Shown here piece after piece: positions 27,599-36,607 of a DNA stretch of 64,000 nucleotides (its first letter is position 1; every line of letters starts with the position of its first letter). The notes beneath the pieces are model-generated. The model made no database searches and was not told the DNA's origin. It was given only the letters and a program-made list of their open reading frames with translations. This DNA comes from Microbulbifer agarilyticus (GTDB lineage: Bacteria; Pseudomonadota; Gammaproteobacteria; Pseudomonadales; Cellvibrionaceae): assembly GCF_020171345.1 (NCBI RefSeq), contig NZ_JAIUZM010000004.1, positions 1 to 64,000 on the forward strand. The letters are read 5' to 3'. The position numbers and the translations under genes were made by a program.

Positions 27599-28021
27599 AT
27601 GAGTAGACGACGCGGTAAGGCCGTAGAAGAAGAAAAAGCGGATATCGACCTGACGCCCATGTTGGACGTCGTATTCATCATGTTGATCTTCTTCATCGTG
27701 ACGGCATCCTTCGTAAAAGAGAAGGCGCTGGACGTGAATGTACCGGATCCGGATCAGCAGGTAGAGACTCCACCCGATGAGGATAAGCAGAACATTCTGA
27801 TCAGTGTGAACTCCGCTGACGAAATCTGGATGGGCCCGACTCGAGTGGACAGCCGTGCAGTACGTGCACGTATTGCCCAGCTCTTCGCGGAGAACCCGCA
27901 GGCGATCGTGATTATCCGTGCGCACAACAAGTCCAGCGCGGACACTTACGTGACCATCGCCGACGCGGCGAAAGAGGTAAACCCGAATATTCAGGTTTCC
28001 CTGGTGCCGTTCGAAGACTGA
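27599..28021 (+). CDS. ExbD/TolR family biopolymer transport protein
   Basis: 140 residues with the standard layout: a short basic cytoplasmic start, one transmembrane helix, and a periplasmic domain. The helix carries LTPMLDVVFIMLIFFIVT, with the proton-carrying aspartate at residue 23. The periplasmic part ends with VTIADAAKEVNPNIQVSLVP, as in ExbD. An exbB partner gene is normally adjacent, but none is here: mgsA is upstream and a terminator follows. The partner must be encoded elsewhere. Confidence 0.92.
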   Translation: MSRRRGKAVEEEKADIDLTPMLDVVFIMLIFFIVTASFVKEKALDVNVPDPDQQVETPPDEDKQNILISVNSADEIWMGPTRVDSRAVRARIAQLFAENPQAIVIIRAHNKSSADTYVTIADAAKEVNPNIQVSLVPFED

Positions 28022-28063
28022 TTCACGGAGAGAGCATCCCGCGGGAGCCGCTCTCTTATGGGA

Positions 28064-28096
28064 TCAAAAAAAGCCAGCTGTTGCTGGCTTTTTTTA
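28064..28096 (+). terminator. Terminator after exbD
   Basis: AAGCCAGC-tgtt-GCTGGCTT with A and T tracts on either side. It can also act on the minus strand for the convergent dioxygenase gene. Confidence 0.92.
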
Positions 28097-28182
28097 TGCC
28101 CGGAATTTGGCGCTGAAGAGTCGGGGCCGGGGAATTGCGCTGAGCCACGAGCGGCCGACTGTGACCACTCGTCGGCGCGGGC

Positions 28183-28965
28183 TTAAAACTCGGAACGAAT
28201 TGCCCACAGGTCCGGGAATACGGGTTTGAACAGGGTGCTTTGCAGGTAGCCCACCCCGCTAGAGCCGCCGGTGCCCATTTTACTGCCAATGGTCCTCTCC
28301 ACCATTTTTACGTGGCGATAGCGCCACTGCTGCAGAGAGGTATCGATATCCACCAGTGCCTCACAGATATCGCTTACCAGTGGGTCATTGCGATAAACAT
28401 CGATCAACACGGCTTGTACCGCTGGGGAAGGTTCCGCCACCTGGCTGAAATCCCGGTTTAGTACACTGTCTGGAATGGCGTGCCCCTCGTGGGCGAGGAA
28501 CTGCAGGAAGGCGTCCCACAGCGTAGGGGCTTCGAGGCGCGTTTGCAGGCGCTGATAGTGCTCCGAACCCTGCTCGTAGTTCTGCAGCTTGCGCGGGTCC
28601 TTGGCACCGTAGAGGAATTCCAGTTCGCGGAATTGATAGGACTGAAAGCCGCTGGCGGTGGAGAGTCGATCACGAAAGGACATGAACTCGAGCGGTGTGA
28701 GCGTCTCCAGAATGTCGACCTGCTGGATAAGCGTGCGGTAAATCGCATCGACCCGCTTGAGTGTGTGTAGTGCGCGATAGCGCTCCCCCGCGCAGAACAG
28801 GCGCACCAGAAAATCCAGTTCATGCAGCAGCTGCTTGAACCACAGTTCGTAGCTCTGGTGGATAACAATAAATAGTAGTTCGTCGTGTTCGGGGCCTGCG
28901 GAGAGCGGTTGCTGGCATTCCAGCAGCTCGTCTACCTTCAGGTAAGAGCTGTAGGTAACGGTCAT
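28183..28965 (-). CDS. kynA: Tryptophan 2,3-dioxygenase
   Basis: A heme enzyme that opens the indole ring of tryptophan to N-formylkynurenine, the first step of the kynurenine route. The 260 residues contain HDELLFIVIHQSYELWFKQL with the substrate-contacting His36, and YRHVKMVERTIGSKMGTGGS with the probable axial heme ligand His218 and the substrate loop. The ATG at 28965 was chosen; the frame runs on for 73 upstream residues that are not part of the family. No other kynurenine-pathway gene is adjacent. It is divergent from the crotonase gene. Confidence 0.95.
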   Translation of the reverse strand: MTVTYSSYLKVDELLECQQPLSAGPEHDELLFIVIHQSYELWFKQLLHELDFLVRLFCAGERYRALHTLKRVDAIYRTLIQQVDILETLTPLEFMSFRDRLSTASGFQSYQFRELEFLYGAKDPRKLQNYEQGSEHYQRLQTRLEAPTLWDAFLQFLAHEGHAIPDSVLNRDFSQVAEPSPAVQAVLIDVYRNDPLVSDICEALVDIDTSLQQWRYRHVKMVERTIGSKMGTGGSSGVGYLQSTLFKPVFPDLWAIRSEF

Positions 28966-29249
28966 GTCAGAGGATTCCTTTCGCCGAATACCGTCTGCTG
29001 CAATATATGTAACGGTATTCGTCGGTATATAAATTAAAAGTTGCGCAAACTTGCACCAATTTGGCCACATTATAAGGTCGATCAGGTGTTTTTTGGAAAA
29101 TACATTTCGTGCGGCGTGGTTGCGATGCCGTCGGTTCGGCTTAGGTAATGCAAACTGGTCGAAATGGACCTCGTAAGCGCACAATGACTGGCTAAACTAG
29201 CGCTAGATGGCCACGAATATAACGAAACCAAGTAATAGCGGAGCCCCGT

Positions 29250-30041
29250 ATGCCAAGCCCTTTCGAAAGCCCCTGTGCAGAAATTGACGCCCAATTAAGC
29301 AGCCGGGTTCTAGAGATCACCATCAATCGGCCAGAGCGTAAAAATGCGCTGACTAAGGCCATGTATTCAGCCATGGCGCAGCTGTTGCGCGATGCGGCTG
29401 CCAACCCGGAGGTACGGGTAGTCATTCTGACCGGCGCCGGTGGTTCCTTCACCAGCGGCAATGACCTGACGGATTTCCTCGATGGCTCGGCGTCCAGCGA
29501 AGACTCCCCCGTATTCCAGTTTATGACCGCGCTGTACGAATTCCCCAAACCGGTTGTTGCTGCGGTCAGTGGCGTGGCTGTGGGTATCGGTACCACACTG
29601 TTGTTGCACTGTGATCTGGCGATCGCGGAAGATCACGCGATGTTCCAGATGCCCTTTGTGAACTTAGGCCTGTGCCCGGAGTATGCCTCCAGTCTGCTGT
29701 TGCCGCGCATCATGGGGCACACCAAAGCTTCTGAGTTGCTTCTGCTGGGGAACAAGTTCGATGCCCAGACCGCGGCAAATGTGAATATCTGCAATGAAGT
29801 TGTATTCTCTGGCGAGGCTTTGGGACGCGCACGCGAATATGCACAAGAACTCGCAAAAAGGGCGCCCGAAGCGGTGCGGCTCAGCAAAAAGCTGCTGCGC
29901 CAAGGTACCTATGAGAGCGGTATGGCGGTGATCCGGGAAGAAGCGTTGCATTTCCAGCAGCGCCTGCAGTCGGAGGAGTTCCGCGAGGCGGCTACGGCCT
30001 TTATGGAAAAGCGGCCGGCAGATTTCTCGCAGTTTGAGTGA
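29250..30041 (+). CDS. Enoyl-CoA hydratase/isomerase (crotonase) family protein
   Basis: 263 residues with the crotonase fold. NRPERKNALTKAMYSAM is the usual first block; oxyanion-hole segments are GSFTSGNDL and VSGVAVGIGTTLLLHCDLAI. The position of the classical first catalytic Glu holds PFVNLGLCPEYASS, more like an isomerase than a hydratase. It may be a delta3-delta2-enoyl-CoA isomerase or a stand-alone hydratase in fatty acid or amino acid breakdown. It is cytoplasmic and has its own terminator. Confidence 0.88.
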   Translation: MPSPFESPCAEIDAQLSSRVLEITINRPERKNALTKAMYSAMAQLLRDAAANPEVRVVILTGAGGSFTSGNDLTDFLDGSASSEDSPVFQFMTALYEFPKPVVAAVSGVAVGIGTTLLLHCDLAIAEDHAMFQMPFVNLGLCPEYASSLLLPRIMGHTKASELLLLGNKFDAQTAANVNICNEVVFSGEALGRAREYAQELAKRAPEAVRLSKKLLRQGTYESGMAVIREEALHFQQRLQSEEFREAATAFMEKRPADFSQFE

Positions 30042-30446
30042 CAAACTGTTACATACCGGTTCTCCGCGGGAATCTTGCCTATTGCGCCGGGATGCACACT
30101 GCAAGGTAGAACAGCTTTCGAAAATGGTCACCCTTGGGCGGCCATTTTTGTTTTTTTCGCTCTGATATGAGAATTTTTGTTTGTCTGGTCAGGTGGGGGC
30201 GGCTTGATCTCTCCAGCGGTTGCGGAGTCAGCCTTACGTTATCAGGCTCTTCCTCAACCGTGATTCTGTGCCACTGACCCGGTAAACTGCCAGTTAGTTA
30301 TGCGGGACCTGCGCGTTCCGCAAAGACTCCTCGGATCAAGATCCCAGCGTCGAAGCATAAAATGGCTGGAAAATGCACCGCCGAGAGGCTTGTTTAGTGC
30401 AGCAATTGATTTAATAACTCCAATAACTGGCAATATCGGGCTATCC
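30042..30446. other. Intergenic region before the diguanylate cyclase
   Basis: After the crotonase terminator, about 290 bases precede the diguanylate cyclase start. I compared this stretch with the cyclic di-GMP riboswitch pattern and did not find its conserved blocks. An in-frame extension to an ATG at 30300 exists but lacks a sensible N-terminus. Confidence 0.4.
30122..30158 (+). terminator. Terminator after the crotonase gene
   Basis: ATGGTCACCC and GGGCGGCCAT pair with one mismatch and one wobble, followed by TTTTTGTTTTTTT. Confidence 0.8.
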
Positions 30447-32366
30447 ATGAATGCCACTCTCATCTCGCTAGGGGTTTCCAATGCGTTTGTATTGCGCTGG
30501 TTGAAGCGGGTACAGGTTCGTGCTCTTGCTGCGCTAATGCTGCTGGTTCTTATTCCCGTTTCGTCGATTGCCCAGGTTGTTACGAGTGTTGGTCATGGTG
30601 AAGAGGGGCGCCAGCGCACCGGACAGGCCCGTATCTGGCACGACCCGAGTGGGCAGGCAACGCTCGCGGATGCGCTTACGGCGCTGGAGTCTGGCCGCTT
30701 TTCCCCGCTGGCGGGCGGTGGTTCCACCGGGCTGCAAAAGGGCAGCTACTGGTCTTACTTTGAACTCCACAATACCCAGCAGCAGCCGCTGCAGCTGCAT
30801 CTGGAATATGTGGATCATCAGCTCATCCGCCTGCAGGCATTTGCGCGCGGCGAATCCTCCTTAGATTTCCATGAACTTGTCGATCTGGCAATGGGGGCGC
30901 CGTTTGCTCAGCGCCCGGTGTTTCACAATCGTTTTGTCGTACCTGTGGAATTGCCGCCCGGGGAGACGGTGAAATACTTGGTGCGCTACGACTCGGAAGA
31001 GGCCGGATATGTATTCCCTTCGATGCGTATCTGGACTCCGGACGCGCTCAGCAAATCCCACACCGGTGAAACCGCAATACTCGCGTTTCTGTTCGGCGGT
31101 ATTGCACTGATCTCGCTATTCTCCCTGATTGTCGGCATTACCACGGGCGATTCCAGTTTCTTTGCCTATTTCGTGTATGGCATTTCCAAAATCGTTGCCT
31201 GGGGTACGATTCTCGGGTTCACCCACCAGTATGTTCTGCAGCAGGACTTCCACTGGAGCTATATGTCTGTCACCGGTGCGGTCAGTATATTGTGTGGTGT
31301 GGTATTTGATCGCCTGTTTCTGCAAACCCGCAAGTACACTCCGCGTCTCGATTACATTCTCATTTTGATGATGGTTAATGCCGGCATTTTGCTGGTTAGC
31401 GCAATACTGCAGATCAAGACCGTTGCATTGATTTCGATTACCCTGGCGCTGTTGCTATATCCGGCCTCCATAGTGATCGCAATAGTGCGCTGGCGCCAGG
31501 GTTCCAGCGAAGCCGCAGTATTTGCCGTGGGCTGGACACTATTACTGGCGGGACTCTTTTATCAGGCGCTGCGCGACCTCGGTGTGGTCGATCACAATCT
31601 GGTGAACTATTACCTGCCGCCATTGAGCTCTTTCGTTGAAATGGTAACCATTATGGCCGCCATGGGCATCAAGCTGCGCCGGGTGCGTTTGCAGGCGTTG
31701 GCGTCGGAGCGGCAGTATCGGCGCCATCTGGAACATTCGAAAGTCAAGCTCGAAGGTCTCGTGCGTGCGCGCACGGAAGAGCTGGAGAGGGCGAAGCAGT
31801 TTGCCGAGATGGAAGCGCGGACGGATCCCCTCACCGGCATCCGTAATCGCCGCAGTTTCCTCGCAGACGCCGAGCTCTGTATCAAGCGTGCCTATCGCCA
31901 GAGTGAACCCGCCAGCCTGTTGATGTTTGATATCGATCACTTTAAGTCCATCAATGACGAGCATGGGCACGGGGTAGGTGACGAAGCGCTGCAAAAATTC
32001 AGTGCAGCGATTCAAACTAAAATACGCGAGACTGATGTGTTTGGTCGTCTGGGTGGTGAGGAGTTTGCGCTGTTGATTACAGAATCCAAGCCGGACTCTC
32101 TGCATACGGCGGAGCGGCTGCGTGATGCTATTGCCGGTATTCGCCTGTCGACCCCTGCGGGGGAAGTCAGCTTCACCTCTAGCATTGGCGTGGCACATTC
32201 TGATAAAGACATTTCCGTCGAACAACTGATGCGCCAGGCCGACCTGGCTTTGTACCGGGCCAAGCAGCAGGGCCGTAATCAGGTGGTGGATTATGCTTCA
32301 GACTCGTGCGCTACTACCGATCGTCGTGTAACGACTGCCGACACCGCGGAGGTGGAGCCCGCCTGA
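30447..32366 (+). CDS. 7TM-DISM diguanylate cyclase (GGDEF)
   Basis: A 639-residue inner-membrane enzyme making cyclic di-GMP from two GTP. In order: a signal segment ending in PVSSIAQ, a periplasmic DISM extracellular sensor domain (about 45-200), seven transmembrane helices (about 210-410), a coiled coil, and a GGDEF domain from about 455. The catalytic motif is GGEEF at 536-540, with an inhibitory site RETD at 527-530, the correct five residues before it. DPLTGIRNRRSF and MFDIDHFKSINDEHGH give the metal site, so it should be active and feedback-inhibited. The ATG at 30447 was chosen to place the signal segment at the front; no strong Shine-Dalgarno site decides it. Confidence 0.93.
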   Translation: MNATLISLGVSNAFVLRWLKRVQVRALAALMLLVLIPVSSIAQVVTSVGHGEEGRQRTGQARIWHDPSGQATLADALTALESGRFSPLAGGGSTGLQKGSYWSYFELHNTQQQPLQLHLEYVDHQLIRLQAFARGESSLDFHELVDLAMGAPFAQRPVFHNRFVVPVELPPGETVKYLVRYDSEEAGYVFPSMRIWTPDALSKSHTGETAILAFLFGGIALISLFSLIVGITTGDSSFFAYFVYGISKIVAWGTILGFTHQYVLQQDFHWSYMSVTGAVSILCGVVFDRLFLQTRKYTPRLDYILILMMVNAGILLVSAILQIKTVALISITLALLLYPASIVIAIVRWRQGSSEAAVFAVGWTLLLAGLFYQALRDLGVVDHNLVNYYLPPLSSFVEMVTIMAAMGIKLRRVRLQALASERQYRRHLEHSKVKLEGLVRARTEELERAKQFAEMEARTDPLTGIRNRRSFLADAELCIKRAYRQSEPASLLMFDIDHFKSINDEHGHGVGDEALQKFSAAIQTKIRETDVFGRLGGEEFALLITESKPDSLHTAERLRDAIAGIRLSTPAGEVSFTSSIGVAHSDKDISVEQLMRQADLALYRAKQQGRNQVVDYASDSCATTDRRVTTADTAEVEPA

Positions 32367-32389
32367 TACTCGTGTGGGAGTCTCGCCAC

Positions 32390-33475
32390 CTAGGGGAAAA
32401 TTTCCTCGCGGGGCTGCCGTTCGCGACGTGTTGACAGGTATCTACGTACCTTATCCGGATGGTCGGTGAACAGACCATCAACCTGCAGTAGATCCACATA
32501 CAGCGCAATAAATTCGTCAAAATTACGATAACTACCCGGGATCTGCAGTGGGTCTGCACGGAATGTGTATGGGTGTATCCGCAGCCCTAGTTTGCGCGCC
32601 TCCGTTAGCAGTGTGCTTTCTGTACCATTATCGTTTATCAGCATTGGGTACCAAGGGGCGATCCCCGTAGCGTAGCCCGCAATTCTTTTCAGTCCTTCCG
32701 GTGTGAGCATCCAGTCGAAATCATAGTTCTGCCACTGGCCCGCCTGCTGTACCCGTTTCTCTTCCCAATCGGTTTCGGCGATCAATTGCACCAGCGGTAC
32801 TTCCATGTCCATCGCGGGCAGCAGATCCTGATGAATACGTTGCAGCTCTTCCGCATCAAACGACTGCAGGTAGACGTTGCTATCGGGCTTTGTGTAGCCG
32901 TACCGCTTGAGTGTCTGCAGCACTGCGCGGGAAATATCGCGCCCCACCTGTGCGTGGAAATATGGCTTCTTGATCTCGGGATAAATCCCAGTGTTGTAGC
33001 CCAATGATTGGTTAAGGCCTTGAATTAGTTCCAGTTCCTCTTCAAACGTCGCCAGCTGGAATTGTGAATGCCACAGCGGGAAGCGTTTGCCGTATTTTGG
33101 TACTTTTTTTCCAAGCACATTTACGAAGGGGCCCGTCACCCGTAATTGCTTGAGTTCTGGGAGAGTGAAGTCGATGGTGTAGAAATGACCATCTTCGCGG
33201 GCTCTATCCGGGAATTTACTGGCGACATCGGTTACCTCGTCCAGATAAATGTCGTGCATTACAATCAGGTGGTTGTCTTTACTTAACACCAGGTCTTGCT
33301 CGATATAATCCGCACCCATGGCGTAGGCGAGGGTTTTCGCTTCGAGCGTATGTTCAGGCAAATAACCGGACGCGCCGCGATGCGCGATAACAATTGGATC
33401 TTTCCGCTCTGAGGCATACAGGCTCTGCGACACAATGCAGGCGAGCGTAATAGAAATGAAACAAACAGAGCGCAT
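32390..33475 (-). CDS. glpQ: Periplasmic glycerophosphodiester phosphodiesterase
   Basis: 361 residues with a signal peptide (MRSVCFISITLACIVSQS, cut near LYASE). The GDPD signature IAHRGASGYLPEHTLEA gives the catalytic His and metal-binding Glu, then GADYIEQDLVLSKDN and VMHDIYLDEVTDV. It hydrolyses glycerophosphodiesters from phospholipid breakdown to glycerol-3-phosphate and an alcohol. The ATG at 33475 is preferred to a TTG 66 bases upstream. It lies last in the minus-strand series, 170 bases after the M48 gene, and may be a separate unit. Confidence 0.94.
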   Translation of the reverse strand: MRSVCFISITLACIVSQSLYASERKDPIVIAHRGASGYLPEHTLEAKTLAYAMGADYIEQDLVLSKDNHLIVMHDIYLDEVTDVASKFPDRAREDGHFYTIDFTLPELKQLRVTGPFVNVLGKKVPKYGKRFPLWHSQFQLATFEEELELIQGLNQSLGYNTGIYPEIKKPYFHAQVGRDISRAVLQTLKRYGYTKPDSNVYLQSFDAEELQRIHQDLLPAMDMEVPLVQLIAETDWEEKRVQQAGQWQNYDFDWMLTPEGLKRIAGYATGIAPWYPMLINDNGTESTLLTEARKLGLRIHPYTFRADPLQIPGSYRNFDEFIALYVDLLQVDGLFTDHPDKVRRYLSTRRERQPREEIFP

Positions 33476-33645
33476 GGCGGTATAGGCAATTGAAAATTTG
33501 CCTAAACATACCCGGACTGGATTGGAATAAAAATGGTGCAACGGCAGAAAGTGAATTGTGACAGAAGTGTGTCAGTTAGAGGTGAAGAAGAAGTGAGGGG
33601 AAGAGTGCGGGCGCCGCTTCCGGCGCCCGTACGGATTGCGTTAAA

Positions 33646-35097
33646 TTACTGAACGATTTTGATCCACTCGCCGGGCTTGGGTTCGCCGCGTGGATAGTAG
33701 CCGTTTAGCAGGCGCAATTGCTCTTCTGCGTACTCGCCGATCTCCATATGCCGGGCCAGCGATGAAAACGTCGTCTTTTCATTTGCCTGTACATAACGGA
33801 CGCGCTTAATGTCGGGCTTCACAATGTCGGTTTTGCGCAATGGACGGAAGCTGCGAATACTCGTCATAAATAGGTTGTCGTATTCTGCCTGCTTCTCTTT
33901 ATCCTCCGACTCCTCGGCAACTTTGCCTTCGAGTATGTATTGGCGGCTGCCATAGAACAGCACCGCGACGCGGTCCGGTGAATCTGCGGTGCGTACGGGC
34001 AGTTTACCGGTGTGTCCCTCCAGGCGGTACTGGCTGAGCGCTTCATCTTCCTCAAGGCTGCGTACGTCATATACGCCGCGCAGTGCCATATCGGCGGGCT
34101 GGTTTCCGTCGCGTTTGCCAACGCGAATTGTCATCGTGGCGGATTTATCCGGTGCAGTACCTACGATCGCACTGCGCTGGTTTTCGATATTCCAGCCCTC
34201 GGGGAATAAAAGCGAGAAGCCAAGGCTCTTGTGATTGAATCGGTTCTTTTCGCTTTCCTGCGCATTCTGTCCGTACACTAATCCGTCGGTACGCTCCCGG
34301 TAATACTCTACTTTGGTGATTTTCTTGTCTTCCGGCAGTTCACCCGCGGCCTCCACAACTTCGCGCAGGCGAATGTCATTGCGTGGGTGGGATGAGAAAA
34401 CGCCGTGGTACGTTTGTTGTTTCTTCCCTTCGACCCTCGCGCGGCGCCGGGCGAAGGTTTCCTGGTCCTTCAACAGTGCGATCACATTGATCATTGATTG
34501 CGGGTCATATCCCGCGTTGTACATGTACTGGGCGCCAAAACGGTCGGCCTCGAGCTCCATATCACGACCGTAGCCTTTCACCGCTGCGGTGCTCCAGAGG
34601 TTTGCCACATCGCCGACAACGCCGCTGCCGGTAACCAGCACGGAAAGTACCGAGGCCACACCTGCGCCGGTAGCCGCGGTTTTCTGACGGACCGCGTGGC
34701 GGGCGGTAATATGTCCAACCTCGTGGGCGAGTACCGCTGCCATTTCGGCCTCAGATTGTAGGTAGGTCAGCAGCCCCCGGTTGATGTATACATAACCACC
34801 GGGCAGGGCAAAGGCGTTGATGTCTTGGCTGTCGATGATGGTGAAGTAGTAGGTAAGGTCTGGACGGTCACTGGCCTGGGCAACTTTTTGTCCCACGTGT
34901 TCGACATAGGCATTTAGAATTGGATCGCTATAGATCGGGGTACTGGCGACCAGTTTCTCATGCATTTCACGCCCGATTTTTATCTCTTTCTCTTCGGACA
35001 TCAGCACCAGGTTAGGCCGGTTGGTGGCTGGGTTGAACGCACAGCCCACTGCGCTGGCGAGCAGAGCGGCGACCATAAATTTTTTCAATATGTGCAT
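33646..35097 (-). CDS. M48 family metalloprotease lipoprotein with a LysM-like C-terminus
   Basis: 483 residues. The lipoprotein signal ends in SAVGC (Cys19). The protease domain has HEVGH (His125, Glu126, His129) and ELEADRFG with the third zinc ligand, as in BepA/YfgC-type periplasmic proteases that degrade misfolded outer-membrane proteins. Instead of TPR repeats it has a middle beta-rich domain (about 290-420) and a C-terminal block (RVRYVQANEKTTFSSLARH to WIKIVQ) resembling LysM, which would bind peptidoglycan. A strong AGGAG precedes the ATG. It closes the envelope gene series and could process or quality-control its products. Confidence 0.9.
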   Translation of the reverse strand: MHILKKFMVAALLASAVGCAFNPATNRPNLVLMSEEKEIKIGREMHEKLVASTPIYSDPILNAYVEHVGQKVAQASDRPDLTYYFTIIDSQDINAFALPGGYVYINRGLLTYLQSEAEMAAVLAHEVGHITARHAVRQKTAATGAGVASVLSVLVTGSGVVGDVANLWSTAAVKGYGRDMELEADRFGAQYMYNAGYDPQSMINVIALLKDQETFARRRARVEGKKQQTYHGVFSSHPRNDIRLREVVEAAGELPEDKKITKVEYYRERTDGLVYGQNAQESEKNRFNHKSLGFSLLFPEGWNIENQRSAIVGTAPDKSATMTIRVGKRDGNQPADMALRGVYDVRSLEEDEALSQYRLEGHTGKLPVRTADSPDRVAVLFYGSRQYILEGKVAEESEDKEKQAEYDNLFMTSIRSFRPLRKTDIVKPDIKRVRYVQANEKTTFSSLARHMEIGEYAEEQLRLLNGYYPRGEPKPGEWIKIVQ

Positions 35098-35149
35098 GAT
35101 GATCTCCTGTCTTATTCTCTACGATCCTTAACCAAGAGCTTGCCGCTCG

Positions 35150-35833
35150 CTAGCGACTGGCAGATTGTGGTGGTAATAAAAATTCGCGTAATTGCGCAGC
35201 CATGCCCTTGCACGCATTGTTCTGCACCCGCGCAATCAGTGGGATGGGCACGACGATGGCGGGCATATAGGATGTGCCTTGGGCGTCGGCACTGATTTTT
35301 CCGGACAGTTCCTGGTCGCGGAAATCCCATACCGAGGCCTCATAGTCAGACTCTTTGTCCCAGGTGCCGAAGCCGAAGCAGCCGGCACCAGCGGTACTGA
35401 TCGAACAGCCAATGGAGCCGGCGCTGGAGGTGGTTTCCGTCGAGCCATCAATCCAGACGATGTACTTCACGCCATACTGCTCCATGCGGTCACGCACGTC
35501 CGGAATATCCATCAGTTTGCTCAGCGACTTGATATGCATGGGCGCCTTGCGCGGTTCGAACCATGGGTACAGGGCATCGACGAACTGCTGCTCCGGAATG
35601 ATGTTCACCCCGGACTCGGGGCTGTGCAGGGTGTCGCCGACACAATCGATTAGGTCGGGTTCGGTTTCGTATTCACTGGAGTGCCGTCTACCGAGAATCA
35701 CCACGGAATCGCCAACGGCGAGCTCACCGGTACTGCGCCGATATTCGTCGATAACCACGGTGGTGCAGCCACCGACGGATAGCGCTGCTGCGGCCAGTAG
35801 CAGTGGTGCTGCCAAATTAATCAGGGGTTTCAC
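35150..35833 (-). CDS. Lipoprotein of unknown function
   Basis: 227 residues with a lipoprotein signal ending in LSVGGC. The mature part contains VVILGRRHSSEYETEPDL, a FVDALYPWFEP block and several cysteines (IGCSIS, AGAGCFGF). GTG start with AGGAGG 8 bases upstream. No family recognised. The order and orientation suggest that it belongs to the envelope series that includes the channel and vWA genes. Confidence 0.78.
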   Translation of the reverse strand: MKPLINLAAPLLLAAAALSVGGCTTVVIDEYRRSTGELAVGDSVVILGRRHSSEYETEPDLIDCVGDTLHSPESGVNIIPEQQFVDALYPWFEPRKAPMHIKSLSKLMDIPDVRDRMEQYGVKYIVWIDGSTETTSSAGSIGCSISTAGAGCFGFGTWDKESDYEASVWDFRDQELSGKISADAQGTSYMPAIVVPIPLIARVQNNACKGMAAQLREFLLPPQSASR

Positions 35834-35909
35834 CGAACCATCCTCCTTGATGGGGCCTGCCAGATGGGGCTTGGCCCGAACTCACAAATCCATTCTGCGC
35901 GGCTGCACA

Positions 35910-36566
35910 TCACTCGTCGCTAGTCGCTTCCTGCATACTCAGTGCGCGCTGCTTATTGGCGATAAATGCCTGCAGCTCCGGTACCTGTGCAAAACCGGTA
36001 TAGAGCGTGGCGCCAGCATCGCGCAGCGCTACATTAATCGCCTGTGCCAGTGCGGCCTCTTGCGACTTCAAAAATGCGGTTGGCGTTTTTCCATATGCGG
36101 TAATCACCCACTCGGCCACCGAATCCCCGCGCTGGTTGTAGGCGTGCATGTCGTACTTGATCCAGACCTCAAAAATATTCACGCGGGTTTCCCGCGGCAT
36201 GGTGAACTGGAGCTCGCGAACTTCGGGCACAATCACTAGATCCAGCCCCTGGGGCAGGTCGCTGGGATACTGGGAAAGGCTGATGGCCTCCCGGAACATG
36301 GAACCGAGTACGGTCTCGAAAAGATTTTTCTGCGCTCGACCAGTATTGATGTTCCACTCATCGCGGTCATCCCGGTTCTCGCTGTAGGTGAACTGCCGGA
36401 AATCGTCGCTCAGATAGACGCCCACGGTCAGCGGATGCTGGTTACCCACGGGGGTGGGGAATTGGCCATCTACCGAAACGGTATGGGCGCAGGCGGTGAG
36501 TAGCACCACGGCGAGTATCGCGAGAAGCCTGCTCATTGTGCGAAGTCCATATAGCCAGATGTTCAT
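35910..36566 (-). CDS. Lipoprotein of unknown function
   Basis: 218 residues. The lipobox is LLTAC, about residue 26. The mature part begins VGVYLSDDFRQFTY, then LFETVLGSMFREAISLSQYP and LVIVPEVRELQFTMP, a pattern of alternating strands and helices often seen in small periplasmic or outer-membrane assembly lipoproteins of the YajG/LptE-like kind. That resemblance is loose. GGGAG lies 7 bases before the first ATG, which is why it was preferred to an ATG ten codons in. Confidence 0.75.
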   Translation of the reverse strand: MNIWLYGLRTMSRLLAILAVVLLTACAHTVSVDGQFPTPVGNQHPLTVGVYLSDDFRQFTYSENRDDRDEWNINTGRAQKNLFETVLGSMFREAISLSQYPSDLPQGLDLVIVPEVRELQFTMPRETRVNIFEVWIKYDMHAYNQRGDSVAEWVITAYGKTPTAFLKSQEAALAQAINVALRDAGATLYTGFAQVPELQAFIANKQRALSMQEATSDE

Positions 36567-36607
36567 TGTTTGCTCCCGGGCTATCCGTGCCCCTGGTCAA
36601 ATTATTG

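Noticed and set aside
30159-30446. Cyclic di-GMP riboswitch before the diguanylate cyclase
   Set aside because: The conserved blocks of the known class I aptamer were not found.
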